A stretch of 64,000 nt of DNA, from positions 62,001 through 126,000 of the forward strand of contig JAFIGV010000030.1 in NCBI GenBank assembly GCA_017849575.1, read 5' to 3'. A model generated the notes under the pieces. It did not search any database. It saw only the letters and a program-made list of their open reading frames with translations, and was not told the DNA's origin. The stretch is from Flavipsychrobacter sp. Lineage in GTDB: Bacteria; Bacteroidota; Bacteroidia; Chitinophagales; Chitinophagaceae. This document shows, piece by piece, positions 1 through 8,321 of this stretch. Position 1 is the first letter of the stretch. Each line of letters begins with the position of its first letter. The position numbers were made by a program, and so were the translations under genes.

Positions 1-1
1 C

Positions 2-586
2 ATTCCAGCTACTACCACGACAGCTGTTGAGAAAGCATTTGAAACAACTGTTCTTGGAGAGTTAACTTTATCCAATGGAGATATTCTTTATGCCTCAACC
101 CAGAATTCGGAAAAGTTCAATGTTGTAGCTAATGGTGTCGCTTTTGACTACTGTCCATGCGGGTCTTCGGACTCGGTTTGTTGTTCTGACACGCAAGCGG
201 AAGCCTTAATTGGAGCCGTACGAATCTCAGAAGGAAATGAGTTTTTGGATGGAAGCGGTACAACCTATGTTGTGATATCCGTGCCGCCTACATACGATGG
301 AGGGATTGAAATAACGAATGTCGCCATCAAATCGATTCAGTCAACAAGCCAAGGCATGGTAAGGCTGTTTATTCAAAACGGGGCTGGGATATTTTTGATA
401 AAGGAGTGCGAAGTTAATGCTCAGGTTCAAACGAGTGTTGAACCTGCATTCAGGTCCGTAGTATCGTTAAACATTCGGTTAGAACCCAACTGCCTTTTAT
501 TGGCGTCAACACAATACCCTGAAAGTTTCAACGTAATAGTTGACGGAATTGGCTTGGCTAATTGCCCTTGCCCTGAAGTCGGTTAA
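2..586 (+). CDS. Repeat-containing protein, 5' end outside the window
   Basis: The reading frame is open from the first bases of the window, so only the C-terminal ~194 residues are visible. It contains two copies of a module of about 110 residues. Each copy ends in a similar block: LYASTQNSEKFNV...CPCG in the first and LLASTQYPESFNV...CPC in the second. The beta-rich, low-complexity look recalls repeated fibre-like or surface-display domains, but I cannot name a family. It ends 33 bp before the next small gene in the same direction, and the following genes are coupled, so it probably belongs to the same operon as the peptide-modification enzymes. Whether it is a modified substrate, a carrier or unrelated is not resolved here. 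Confidence 0.7.
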   Translation: MPATTTTAVEKAFETTVLGELTLSNGDILYASTQNSEKFNVVANGVAFDYCPCGSSDSVCCSDTQAEALIGAVRISEGNEFLDGSGTTYVVISVPPTYDGGIEITNVAIKSIQSTSQGMVRLFIQNGAGIFLIKECEVNAQVQTSVEPAFRSVVSLNIRLEPNCLLLASTQYPESFNVIVDGIGLANCPCPEVG

Positions 587-619
587 AATTCCATATTTGT
601 TTACACCTAAATATTTTAT

Positions 620-922
620 ATGAAGTTTGAAGAAGTTAATATGCAGAAGTTTCAATTGGATTTTGTGTGGGGCGCTGAAAATCCTACCGATGCAAGAGAT
701 GCTGAATCACATTTTAACCCTGCAATAAGACCAACGGGACCAGGCGGCGGGAATCCCGGCATACCTCTGGGAAAATTCGTAGTGGTTTATGGCGATCAAA
801 AATGGGGCTCTGATGGCGGTTCAGGTAATCCTTGTTACACAGGAGTGTATGGACATGATTCCTTCTTAGGAATACGATTAAATGCTGACCATTTGGTGCG
901 AACCGACATGGGAAGAGATTAG
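620..922 (+). CDS. Small protein, possible grasp-with-spasm precursor
   Basis: A 100-residue protein with a charged N-terminal third (first ~32 residues, many D/E) and a glycine-rich remainder including GPGGGNPG and SDGGSGNP. The layout of an acidic leader-like half followed by a Gly/Ser/Asn/Asp-rich half is what one expects of a ribosomal peptide precursor, and the gene sits directly upstream of the modification genes. I see no double-glycine leader motif and no named precursor family signature, so the precursor role is inferred from size, composition and position. An internal start at residue 8 (641) is also possible. It lies 33 bp after the upstream gene and 19 bp before the next. Confidence 0.55.
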   Translation: MKFEEVNMQKFQLDFVWGAENPTDARDAESHFNPAIRPTGPGGGNPGIPLGKFVVVYGDQKWGSDGGSGNPCYTGVYGHDSFLGIRLNADHLVRTDMGRD

Positions 923-941
923 TTTTTATCTTGTCAAAGCG

Positions 942-1838
942 ATGAGATGGATAATATTTTTTCTGCAATTAGTCTTTGTACCTTGCTTATCAGCACAAAC
1001 AGTTCATTTTTACGGAAAAGTACTTGATGACAAAGGGGCAGGTATTCCCTTTGCAACGGTAGGCATAAAAGATAAGAATCAGGGTGTCTACTGCGATGAA
1101 CTTGGAAATTTTTCCTTTAGCGCACCTCTTGATTCAATAAAGGGAATTGTCTTTCATTGCGTAGGCTACAAGGAAAAAGTCGTAGAAGTTTCATCGAAAC
1201 CTACTGATCCGATCATCGTTAAGCTTGAAAGGAATGAGGTAATACTTGGTGGAGTACTTGTCAAAGGGGAAAAGAATGCGAAATACCGGGTGGGATATTT
1301 AGGAAAGAAGACAAAACACTACGGAGACTGTTATTACCGATCCGGGGACGAAATTGCTATTTTTTTACCACCTCAAAATCGAAACAAAGGTTTTGTAAAA
1401 GAAGTCTACGTCTATATTACCAACGAGGGCATCTTCACCAATAAATTTAGAGTGCATATCTATGAAATTGATACGACAAGGAATTCGCCAGGGAGAGACA
1501 TTTCTGACGGAAACATCATCGTTGCCGCCATCAAGGGTAATGAATGGGTAAAAGTGGACGTAAGTGAAAAGAATATTCCTGTCGGTCAAGGAGTTTTCGT
1601 TTCTATGGAATGGATCTCCGGGTATGGAAACAACATATCGCTTTTGCAATCTAAAAAGAACCCAGTGGTTGAAAAATACCATAGCCCCGTGTTGGGACTA
1701 AGCAAAACACACATTGTGAGGCTAGATATATTTTGGAGAGACGTGTTTAAGGACGATTGGCACCAACAAGTGGGGACTTTCGGAAATTTTGGTTTAGTAC
1801 CCATGATTTACGGAACCTATACATACAAGAGGAAATGA
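942..1838 (+). CDS. Secreted CarboxypepD_reg-like domain protein
   Basis: A 298-residue protein. I start it at 942 because the next residues (MRWIIFFLQLVFVPCLSAQ) form a clear signal peptide ending at about residue 19; the frame is open further upstream but overlaps the preceding gene. Residues ~22-95 match the carboxypeptidase-regulatory-like beta-sandwich common in Bacteroidota (G.V.D..G.GIPFATVGI, then a LGNFSF core and a V.L end). The rest (~100-298) is unrecognised beta-rich sequence. Its stop overlaps the ATP-grasp start as ATGA, so the two are translationally coupled. It is probably periplasmic or cell-surface associated; a role in export or anchoring of a modified peptide is possible but inferred only from linkage. 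Confidence 0.8.
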   Translation: MRWIIFFLQLVFVPCLSAQTVHFYGKVLDDKGAGIPFATVGIKDKNQGVYCDELGNFSFSAPLDSIKGIVFHCVGYKEKVVEVSSKPTDPIIVKLERNEVILGGVLVKGEKNAKYRVGYLGKKTKHYGDCYYRSGDEIAIFLPPQNRNKGFVKEVYVYITNEGIFTNKFRVHIYEIDTTRNSPGRDISDGNIIVAAIKGNEWVKVDVSEKNIPVGQGVFVSMEWISGYGNNISLLQSKKNPVVEKYHSPVLGLSKTHIVRLDIFWRDVFKDDWHQQVGTFGNFGLVPMIYGTYTYKRK

Positions 1839-2809
1839 TTCTTTTGTTAAGCTCGCATCTCGAAAGCTCAACAGATAAAATTGAAGATTGGCTATGCTAT
1901 TATGGTCACAAGTACCTAAGATTGAATACTACGTCTTTGATTCCTAATATCGTCAGTATTAATCTGAGGAACAGTTTATTTTATTTGCAAGACGGGACTA
2001 CTTTGAATCCTCGGGATTTCAATGTTGTATTTCGCAGGAAATGGTATATACACGATTTCTTGCGTAATGAATTGAACAATATTGATGCAAAGACGTTGAT
2101 TAGCCTTCGAACAGAAAATTCTGAAATAGCCAATTATTTCAAGAATTGCCTTTGCCATGCAAAGTGGATTGATGATGAAAACAGAGCTGATTTAAATAAG
2201 TTAGATCAACTACGCCTCGCCAGGCGTTCGGGTTTAACAGTTCCTGAAACACTTGTCACATCCAACAAGAATCAGTTGGCAGACTTCCTCAAAGAACATA
2301 AGCGCATTATAACAAAACCCCTTCTCGCTCATATGTCTTTCGAAAAAGAAGATGCCCTTTTCGCGACATATACATCCGTCATTACCGAAAACTTCTTTCA
2401 AAACCTGCCTGAACATTTCTACCCGAGTTTATTCCAAGAATATGTAGAAAAGGAATTTGAAATTCGTGTGGTTTTCGTTAATGATAAGGTGTTCTCGCTA
2501 GCCTATTTTTCACAGCAAGAGGAAGCTACTTCGATAGATTACCGCAATCCGAGTGGCATGTTCAAATTCAAAACCGAAGTTGTTACGCTGCCATCTGAAA
2601 TCACAAGTGCCATAAAAACTTTCATGGACCTTGCTGGCCTAAGCACAGGTTCAATAGACTTAATTTACCGCCCTAACGGCGAATTCGTTTTCCTCGAAAT
2701 AAATCCTTGCGGGATTTTTGAGAACGTAAGCTATTTTGGCAATTTTAATATCGAAGAGGAATTTGCAAAGCTTCTAATGAAACATGACAATACCGCCGTA
2801 CCAATATAA
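1835..2809 (+). CDS. gwsG: ATP-grasp peptide maturase of a grasp-with-spasm system
   Basis: A 324-residue ATP-grasp ligase-like protein. The ATG at 1835 is chosen because it overlaps the upstream stop (ATGA) and begins the family-like MILLLSSH strand. Visible features are an N-terminal pre-ATP-grasp strand region, a KPL segment near residue 170 that fits the ATP-lysine position, and the metal-binding E288-I-N290 in FLEINPCG near the C-terminus. ATP-grasp enzymes of this type activate side-chain carboxylates and form ester or amide crosslinks in ribosomal peptides (the microviridin-type chemistry known for related enzymes). The SPASM-domain partner that follows gives the pairing known in Bacteroidota as grasp-with-spasm. 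The exact modification here is unknown. Confidence 0.85.
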   Translation: MILLLSSHLESSTDKIEDWLCYYGHKYLRLNTTSLIPNIVSINLRNSLFYLQDGTTLNPRDFNVVFRRKWYIHDFLRNELNNIDAKTLISLRTENSEIANYFKNCLCHAKWIDDENRADLNKLDQLRLARRSGLTVPETLVTSNKNQLADFLKEHKRIITKPLLAHMSFEKEDALFATYTSVITENFFQNLPEHFYPSLFQEYVEKEFEIRVVFVNDKVFSLAYFSQQEEATSIDYRNPSGMFKFKTEVVTLPSEITSAIKTFMDLAGLSTGSIDLIYRPNGEFVFLEINPCGIFENVSYFGNFNIEEEFAKLLMKHDNTAVPI

Positions 2810-2981
2810 CACGATAAGTTTAACTGCCGAAAGAGGTTTGGAAGGGGTGTTGCTTCCGGCAATTACATTTTACATGACAGAAATAAAGCCCAAAAAACCT
2901 GTTTGGATTCTTGCCAAAACCAAGTATTACGGAGGAAGTCTCCTAGTGAAGAGATTTTATAAGCCTATCATGCTTTTATGA
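2784..2981 (+). CDS. 65-aa ORF bridging the two maturase genes
   Basis: A 65-residue ORF that starts 26 nt inside the ATP-grasp gene and ends with TGA overlapping the ATG of the SPASM gene (ATGA at 2978). It fills an otherwise empty gap of 168 bp. The double overlap is typical of translational coupling, which favours a real gene. The protein is basic toward its C-terminus (lysine and tyrosine rich, ending in a hydrophobic tail) and contains one YYGG step. I do not recognise a family. It could be a small accessory or recognition protein, a second substrate, or a non-functional frame that merely keeps ribosomes moving between the two enzymes. Confidence 0.45.
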   Translation: MTIPPYQYNTISLTAERGLEGVLLPAITFYMTEIKPKKPVWILAKTKYYGGSLLVKRFYKPIMLL

Positions 2982-4081
2982 GACGCCTTCGATTGTACTC
3001 AAATTGCAAAATCACTTCTGGTTACGTTCGAGATGTCATCGTTGATTTAGAGCGCGAGAAATTCTTCTTCGTCCCTAAGGGCTTGACGTTGATGCTTTCA
3101 AAAGGCTTTGATGTTACTGAATTTGAAGCGTACAAGGAGGTGATTTTAAACTATGAAAGTTTTTTAATCGAGAACCGTTTAGCCTTTTATCCCAATTTCC
3201 TGTTTCAAGGAGACCCTTTCCAGAATTGCAATGATAGCTTTGTCAAAATTTCAAATTGCATACTAGTCGTAAAGGATGAGAATGAGCCAAATTCTCTAAT
3301 GCAGATAACCAACCTACTCGATACTGCAGGATGCCAGGCTCTTTTGATTTTGTTGGAAGACGCCAGCCAGAATGTAAATGAGATTTTAAAAAGTTTTTCT
3401 GAATCAAAAATACGTTCAATAGAACTGGTCGTACCATATCGCGAAAATTATTTGGACACTCTTTCTGATGATTACGAACTAAATGCGCGGATCAGTTTAG
3501 TGACTTTTTACAATGCACCCTCAGAAAAGTATCTCAAGCTTGGCGACTACAAACAAATATTTGTACAGCTTCTTCCAAAAACACTATCAGAACTCTTATT
3601 TCTCAAGGTACGCCCAGAGCATTTTCGTTGCAACATTCCCTTTTACTTGGAATCACTACAAGGCAATCCCTACTATCTCAAGAAGATTATCGTGGATATG
3701 AAGGGGAACGTATATGAAGACTTAGTTTCAAATAGGGTTTCAGGAACGGTTGCTACATTATTTCCCGCTGACTCTGAGTTCGAGTTCATTCAACCTGAGT
3801 TCACCAGGATATTGAAGTCAGAAATTGACATTTGCAAAAACTGCGAATTTCAAAACATTTGTCCAGACAATCGCATTCCTCAACGGAAGCAGGATGGAAC
3901 ATGGTATCACACCTCAGAATGTCGTTACAATCCTTATATTGGGAAATGGGAGGGAGAGGAAGGATATCAAGATTTAAAAAAATCAGGTGTAGTTTCTACA
4001 GCAACAGAATTTACTATTGATGAGGAAATTTTAGCTTGCGCGATTGAAGCTGCTTGGAGCGATGATCAGCGATTATCGTGA
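2978..4081 (+). CDS. gwsS: SPASM-domain peptide maturase of a grasp-with-spasm system
   Basis: A 367-residue protein. The C-terminal region has a SPASM-like cysteine set: C218 (RCNIPFY), then C286, C289 and C295 in CKNCEFQNIC, and C315 in SEC, around a D..GNVYED strand. SPASM domains bind auxiliary iron-sulfur clusters in peptide-modifying enzymes. I see no CxxxCxxC radical-SAM motif in the N-terminal half, which agrees with my recollection that this family pairs a SPASM domain with a degenerate or absent radical-SAM core. Its start overlaps the preceding 65-aa ORF. Function is inferred from pairing with the ATP-grasp enzyme, as in known grasp-with-spasm loci. No dedicated exporter is seen next to it. 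Confidence 0.82.
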   Translation: MRRLRLYSNCKITSGYVRDVIVDLEREKFFFVPKGLTLMLSKGFDVTEFEAYKEVILNYESFLIENRLAFYPNFLFQGDPFQNCNDSFVKISNCILVVKDENEPNSLMQITNLLDTAGCQALLILLEDASQNVNEILKSFSESKIRSIELVVPYRENYLDTLSDDYELNARISLVTFYNAPSEKYLKLGDYKQIFVQLLPKTLSELLFLKVRPEHFRCNIPFYLESLQGNPYYLKKIIVDMKGNVYEDLVSNRVSGTVATLFPADSEFEFIQPEFTRILKSEIDICKNCEFQNICPDNRIPQRKQDGTWYHTSECRYNPYIGKWEGEEGYQDLKKSGVVSTATEFTIDEEILACAIEAAWSDDQRLS

Positions 4082-4176
4082 TAGAAGAACATATAAATAC
4101 CTCCAACCAAACAACCTTTGCCCTAGAGGGGGTGCTTCAAAAAGACAATTTATTGTAGAACGATTACCCTAAACGA

Positions 4177-4557
4177 CTAACAGATATCAAGCGCCGCAAT
4201 TCGAAGAATCTCCTTTCTCAACTCCTCAGGATTACCAAACTTTTCGACAAAGCCATGTGCGCCACTTTTAAACATCGTAGTTCTTGTATGTTCATCGTTA
4301 TCGACTGAATAACCCAATATCCTAATCTGTTTCCATTGAGAAGACAAAGTCTCGGCAGTCTGATAACCGTTCATCACCGGCATATTCACGTCGAGCAAGC
4401 AGACATCCGGTAGTGTAGTGGACAATGATAATTGATCGAGGAAATCCTTTCCATTCCAAGCTGTCATCACCACTTCAAGACCCATATTGCTTAATATCTC
4501 TGTATGGTGCAGTCTGGCTTTCGGGTGATCGTCTACGATAGCAATCTTTATTGACAT
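4177..4557 (-). CDS. Stand-alone response regulator receiver protein
   Basis: A 126-residue single-domain response regulator (CheY-like). The start at 4557 gives a clean MSIKIAIVDD beginning; the longer frame upstream has no family features. Acidic pocket D9/D10, phospho-acceptor D56 in CLLDVNMP, and the conserved lysine in the GFVEKFG segment are all present. There is no DNA-binding or enzymatic output domain, so it must act through a partner protein or as a phosphate relay or sink. No histidine kinase is adjacent; the nearest kinase genes are at 13.2-14.6 kb. A set of phased TTGCGCAA-type repeats lies about 85-135 bp upstream of its start and may control it. Confidence 0.88.
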   Translation of the reverse strand: MSIKIAIVDDHPKARLHHTEILSNMGLEVVMTAWNGKDFLDQLSLSTTLPDVCLLDVNMPVMNGYQTAETLSSQWKQIRILGYSVDNDEHTRTTMFKSGAHGFVEKFGNPEELRKEILRIAALDIC

Positions 4558-4641
4558 GATGAAAGATTCAGGAATGACGAAAGGTAAAAAGAAGGATTCT
4601 GCTGTACTAACGTAGTTTGCCCATGAAATCGTGGGCATATT

Positions 4642-4692
4642 ACGCAACCAATCATGTGGTTATTGCGCAAGACAATTATGGTTTTTGCGCAA
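4642..4692. promoter_or_regulatory. Phased (A/G)CGCAA direct repeats
   Basis: Three copies of a short motif start at 4642 (ACGCAA), 4665 (GCGCAA) and 4687 (GCGCAA), spaced 23 and 22 bp, or about two helical turns. The spacers also resemble each other (CAATCATGTGG and CAATTATGG). This geometry fits a regulator that binds direct repeats on one DNA face. It lies upstream of the minus-strand response regulator. A similar array is at 12478-12528. Confidence 0.4.
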
Positions 4693-4798
4693 ATGCCAGT
4701 CGCCAATCGTGCAACAACTGTCAAACTCATGAAGGATTTTGAGGCTATAAATTGTCTGATTGCCTGATTATCTTCGCCTTAGCTCGATAATACACTTC

Positions 4799-5038
4799 AT
4801 GCTAGCTTCTTTTGTCCACACGCTGACCATTGCCGGAAAGGTGTTTATTTGCCATTACCTTCCGGTTGAAGGCAGGAAAGCTTATACAATCCAGGTGCTG
4901 AACCATGTGCTTTATAACACGCAGTTTTCTGCAGAATGTAACGATGTAGGCGTATGGCAAATTACCTCTCCTGTTACGCAAGACATCTTACTGGCACATG
5001 ATCGCTTTATCGAACCGATTTTGCAACGCCTGGCTTGA
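4799..5038 (+). CDS. Small hypothetical protein
   Basis: About 79 residues from the ATG at 4799; a start at 4760 would add 13 residues. There are no membrane segments and no motif I recognise. The sequence has a hydrophobic beginning followed by KVFICHYLP and a region with two cysteines and two aromatic residues. After its TGA stop the same frame stays open for another 62 codons (5039-5224), so it could be the front half of a gene broken by a nonsense change, but the evidence is thin. It stands alone between the response regulator promoter region and the membrane protein at 5242. Confidence 0.4.
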   Translation: MLASFVHTLTIAGKVFICHYLPVEGRKAYTIQVLNHVLYNTQFSAECNDVGVWQITSPVTQDILLAHDRFIEPILQRLA

Positions 5039-5241
5039 ATCACATACCAGATTGTGTATAATGCAGTAACGGTGATCATCGGGCAAGATGTTGCCAAGTT
5101 GGTCCCATCCTTTTTGTGCGCGGCTCTCATAAAATATTCTGTAGACAGAAATTTAGCTTGCTATAGAGGTAAAGCCAATCACTCAAACAACCTTCACTGG
5201 TAGTCCATAATAAAACCCCGATATACTGCACGGAGGAAAAA

Positions 5242-5799
5242 ATGTATTTTCGGTCTATGGTAAAGCATATCAACAACTCCTTCCTTGTTGTAGTGATTTC
5301 CGCTTTACTGATTGGTCTTTCAAAATTCGATCCTCCTAGTCGTATCAGTGTTTTCACGCTGCTTTTTGCCCTTTTCTATCTTGCCTTACGTCTAAAAACC
5401 TACCTTGATGATTTTGCCTTTTTTAAGGCTGCAAGGCTGGATACGCCGAACTTCAAAGTTGGGTTCGTCCTTGCCATTATTTCCTGGTGCGTTTGGGCAC
5501 TCAGTGGTTACATGATTTATAAAAGCGATAGTCTGATTTCACTCTTCCTTCTAGGAATATCAATCAGTGTCTCTACGATCTGGATTATTGCGGAAGGCTT
5601 ACGGCAAGGAGCATCAAAGGAGCAATATAGCTGGATCATCATGAATGCACTTTATGTGACGTTATTGTGGTCGATTCATGGCTTCAGGGAATTGCTTCCT
5701 GAATGGACAAAACTTTTACTGATGATTTGCTTATTGATCCTTTTGTGCCTTGACTTCCATTTAAGTAAAAGTTTCAAAAAGCTGGAACTGCCTGATTAA
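5242..5799 (+). CDS. Hypothetical multi-pass membrane protein
   Basis: A 185-residue protein with about five hydrophobic segments (roughly residues 12-27, 33-50, 72-92, 97-117, 130-150 and 155-172, two of them closely spaced) and a short basic C-terminal tail. No conserved motif points to a transporter or enzyme family. It ends 27 bp before the CoiA-like gene in the same direction and the two may be co-transcribed. I cannot assign a function. Confidence 0.65.
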   Translation: MYFRSMVKHINNSFLVVVISALLIGLSKFDPPSRISVFTLLFALFYLALRLKTYLDDFAFFKAARLDTPNFKVGFVLAIISWCVWALSGYMIYKSDSLISLFLLGISISVSTIWIIAEGLRQGASKEQYSWIIMNALYVTLLWSIHGFRELLPEWTKLLLMICLLILLCLDFHLSKSFKKLELPD

Positions 5800-5826
5800 T
5801 CAACGAACCATTTATAAATACCGTCC

Positions 5827-6612
5827 ATGAAACTCGCTCTTGTCAATAATGTTAGAAGCTATGCTACCAAGGGGGCGAAGGGCTCATGTCCTTTTTGTGG
5901 CTCCGATGTTATTGCAAAATGTGGGACAATAAAAACCGATCACTGGGCTCATAAAGGTGTTCGTAACTGTGACCCATGGTGGGAGAATGAAACGGACTGG
6001 CATCGGGCATGGAAGGACAATTTCCGGGCGGATTGGCAGGAGGTGATTGCACATGACGAGGCTACTGGTGAAAAACACATCGCAGACATCAAAACGGATT
6101 ATGGGCTTGTCTTGGAGTTTCAACATTCACATTTGAATCCGATAGAGCGGAGCAGTCGTGAGAAGTTTTATAAAAACATGATTTGGGTAGTTGATGGAAC
6201 GCGTCTCAAACGCGACTATCCACGCTTCGAAAAGGCGAAGCAAGATTTCCGTGTTACAAATAAGCAAGGCATTTTTATAGTGGATTTTCCAGACGAGTGC
6301 TTTCCATCAGCATGGATCAATAACCGTGTTCCAGTCATATTTGACTTCAAAGGCACCGACGTAATTGTGGATGCAAAAGACTCTAGAAATTATCTATACA
6401 TGCTCTATCCCAAGAGTGCTGCCAGGCATAGATTTGTAGCAATTATAACTAGAGAGTTTTTTGTCGATTGCATAATCAGTGGTAACCTGTTTGCTAAAAA
6501 GCAAGAAACGCAAAAGCAAGTTGTAACGCCACCTGCTCCTAACAGGCGAGTTGCTGCACGGTCTCAATACGTCTTTCACAAGGGAAGATATGTAAGACGA
6601 TGGCGGTTTTAG
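5827..6612 (+). CDS. Competence CoiA-like nuclease-domain protein
   Basis: A 261-residue protein. It has a zinc-ribbon-like start (C21-P-F-C24, C32, then H39 and H42 in DHWAH) followed by a conserved aromatic stretch (WWENETDWHRAWK) and a PD-(D/E)XK-type core: D87 in HIADIKT and E97-F-Q99 in LVLEFQHS. This order matches the CoiA family, which is induced in competence in Firmicutes but is widespread elsewhere as an uncharacterised nuclease-like protein. The basic C-terminal tail could bind nucleic acid. It probably acts on DNA in the cytoplasm; a role in DNA uptake cannot be claimed because no competence genes are nearby. Confidence 0.75.
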   Translation: MKLALVNNVRSYATKGAKGSCPFCGSDVIAKCGTIKTDHWAHKGVRNCDPWWENETDWHRAWKDNFRADWQEVIAHDEATGEKHIADIKTDYGLVLEFQHSHLNPIERSSREKFYKNMIWVVDGTRLKRDYPRFEKAKQDFRVTNKQGIFIVDFPDECFPSAWINNRVPVIFDFKGTDVIVDAKDSRNYLYMLYPKSAARHRFVAIITREFFVDCIISGNLFAKKQETQKQVVTPPAPNRRVAARSQYVFHKGRYVRRWRF

Positions 6613-6663
6613 AAGAAGGTTCAATGACTAGAATTCGTTTACACAATGGTTCTAAGATTATTT

Positions 6664-7929
6664 CTACCTCTTAGATTTGTTGAAGAACCATCTCGCCATA
6701 AAATTCATCCGATTAAGTTCGTCAGTCGTCTTGCTTATACGTGTATCACACTCAAAAATCGGGTGTTCATTTTCATCCTTTTTTACCGATGACATTCCAA
6801 ATCCTATACAAAGGTTCTCACCTGCACGCGTCCAACCTACGGCGCCAAACCTTTTTATTTTACAAGCATTCAAATGCCTATAAAGAAATGACATCATCAA
6901 GAATTCAAGAACTTTAGCCGACGTTGTCTGCCCTTCAATACCACGTTTGATCGCAATAGACAGTATCAGTAAATTGTAATCGGTCGCAGTATCATAACTT
7001 AAGATGCTGGCAGGCTCAATATCAGATTCTTTCAAAGTACCGTTTATGAAGGCGTTATAAGTCTCGTCGTTTACTGGAACTGCGTTTATGTATCCCAAGA
7101 CTTCCTTAGTGAAATTGTCTTCGATAAACAACCAAATATCTGGCTCGGTGTCGTACCACCTTAGGGCTTTATCAGTCGTGATCGGCGAGCTTTGGTAGAC
7201 TTTGTCATCATAAACTTCATTATCAATTGCAATCGTTTGGCTAAACTTGGAAAGAATTTGTTGCTTACTCAGTTCCTTACCGTGCACAATACGAAGTTGA
7301 TGGGGCTTTTCGTAGATATACTTCTTAAACATTGAGATGTAATGTTCCTCATAATTGAAATCGCCGTGACCAAAGTGTTCCACATTAGTTTCAATAATGA
7401 AAGAACTTTTTTGAAGAAATCCATGTCTCGTACACGTCTTTGGTGAACCCGTAATTAAAAATGAAAGCGAAACGACCCAATCTTTTTGTGATCGTTCATA
7501 AACAATACTGCTAACCTGGTCGTTGAGGATTAATTTGAACCAGTCATAATTTTCTGGGATTATCGATCCGACCAGAAAGATCTTGTCGAATTTTATTTCA
7601 GGGTATTTTTCGAGTGTTTTGACGAGTATGTAAGAACCTAAGCTATGTGCAATGATTGAGGGTCTGTGGTATGGTTTGCTGATATCTATGGTATAGTTCT
7701 TATTGTTTGCAGCATTAAAATACCAGTCCTTGAATTTTGATATATCAGCTTTCAGATGCCAGGGGAAAATTTTAAAAATCTTTCTCCCATACACGTAGGG
7801 GATGCTTGTAAGCTTAATTGCATTTATGCTCCTTGTCAAAATTAATTGCCAGTCTCTGTTGGAATTCCAACCATGAATGGACATGATGTTTTTAGGGGAA
7901 AACGTTCTCTTTTTAGTTGTCGCTTTCAT
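6664..7929 (-). CDS. Alpha/beta-hydrolase fused to a GNAT-like domain
   Basis: A 421-residue two-part protein. Residues ~15-215 form an alpha/beta-hydrolase: SIHGWNSN near the start, nucleophile S96 in AHSLGS, and a VEHFGHGD segment that supplies a plausible catalytic histidine. Residues ~225-421 look like an acyltransferase: acidic strand WLFIED, then GYINAVP, LLILSIAIKRG, a long helix and RFGAVGWTRAGENL, similar in layout to GNAT folds. An ATG-initiated shorter form would start at residue 16 (7884). The gene is alone on its strand, convergent with the CoiA-like gene 51 bp away. Substrates are unknown. The hydrolase assignment is firm; the GNAT assignment is tentative. Confidence 0.65.
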   Translation of the reverse strand: MKATTKKRTFSPKNIMSIHGWNSNRDWQLILTRSINAIKLTSIPYVYGRKIFKIFPWHLKADISKFKDWYFNAANNKNYTIDISKPYHRPSIIAHSLGSYILVKTLEKYPEIKFDKIFLVGSIIPENYDWFKLILNDQVSSIVYERSQKDWVVSLSFLITGSPKTCTRHGFLQKSSFIIETNVEHFGHGDFNYEEHYISMFKKYIYEKPHQLRIVHGKELSKQQILSKFSQTIAIDNEVYDDKVYQSSPITTDKALRWYDTEPDIWLFIEDNFTKEVLGYINAVPVNDETYNAFINGTLKESDIEPASILSYDTATDYNLLILSIAIKRGIEGQTTSAKVLEFLMMSFLYRHLNACKIKRFGAVGWTRAGENLCIGFGMSSVKKDENEHPIFECDTRISKTTDELNRMNFMARWFFNKSKR

Positions 7930-8321
7930 ATAAAATCGCTGAAAGTTTCGCTACAGTTGACGGTAAAAGAATAAAATCCAAGATAAAAACTTTACTTCCA
8001 ACAAGGAGTCTTGTTTCGCCCTACCTCATGAATCGCGCTGTGGCGTGAGGTTTTCGGATTCGTATTTTTTTGTTCTAATTTTACAGCAAACCAATTTTTG
8101 CGCATGATGTAATTTAAGTGTGACTACTGAAGACATATAGATAGCTGACTACAGCTTTTTTCCATCTCGAAACTCGCAACTTCAATACCTCGGAAAAAAT
8201 GATGTAGGACGCGCCGGAACGGCGTGGACTTATTCATTTCCGAGGAGGCATCGCGAGTGCCTGAGATGGGGTGTTTGAGTTTCACGCCTAATTTATTTCC
8301 TGCCAGTCACATTTAAATCAC
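7930..8321. other. 392-bp intergenic region without a gene
   Basis: I see no supported gene here. The region separates divergent genes at 7929 and 8322 and must hold both promoters. A CCTCA...TGAGG inverted repeat lies at about 8026-8050 and an AGGCA...TGCCT pair near 8245. Neither is followed by a T-run, so I do not call terminators. Confidence 0.4.

Noticed and set aside
2978-4081. Radical-SAM enzyme in the RiPP locus
   Set aside because: The SPASM protein has no CxxxCxxC motif, so I call only a SPASM-domain maturase.
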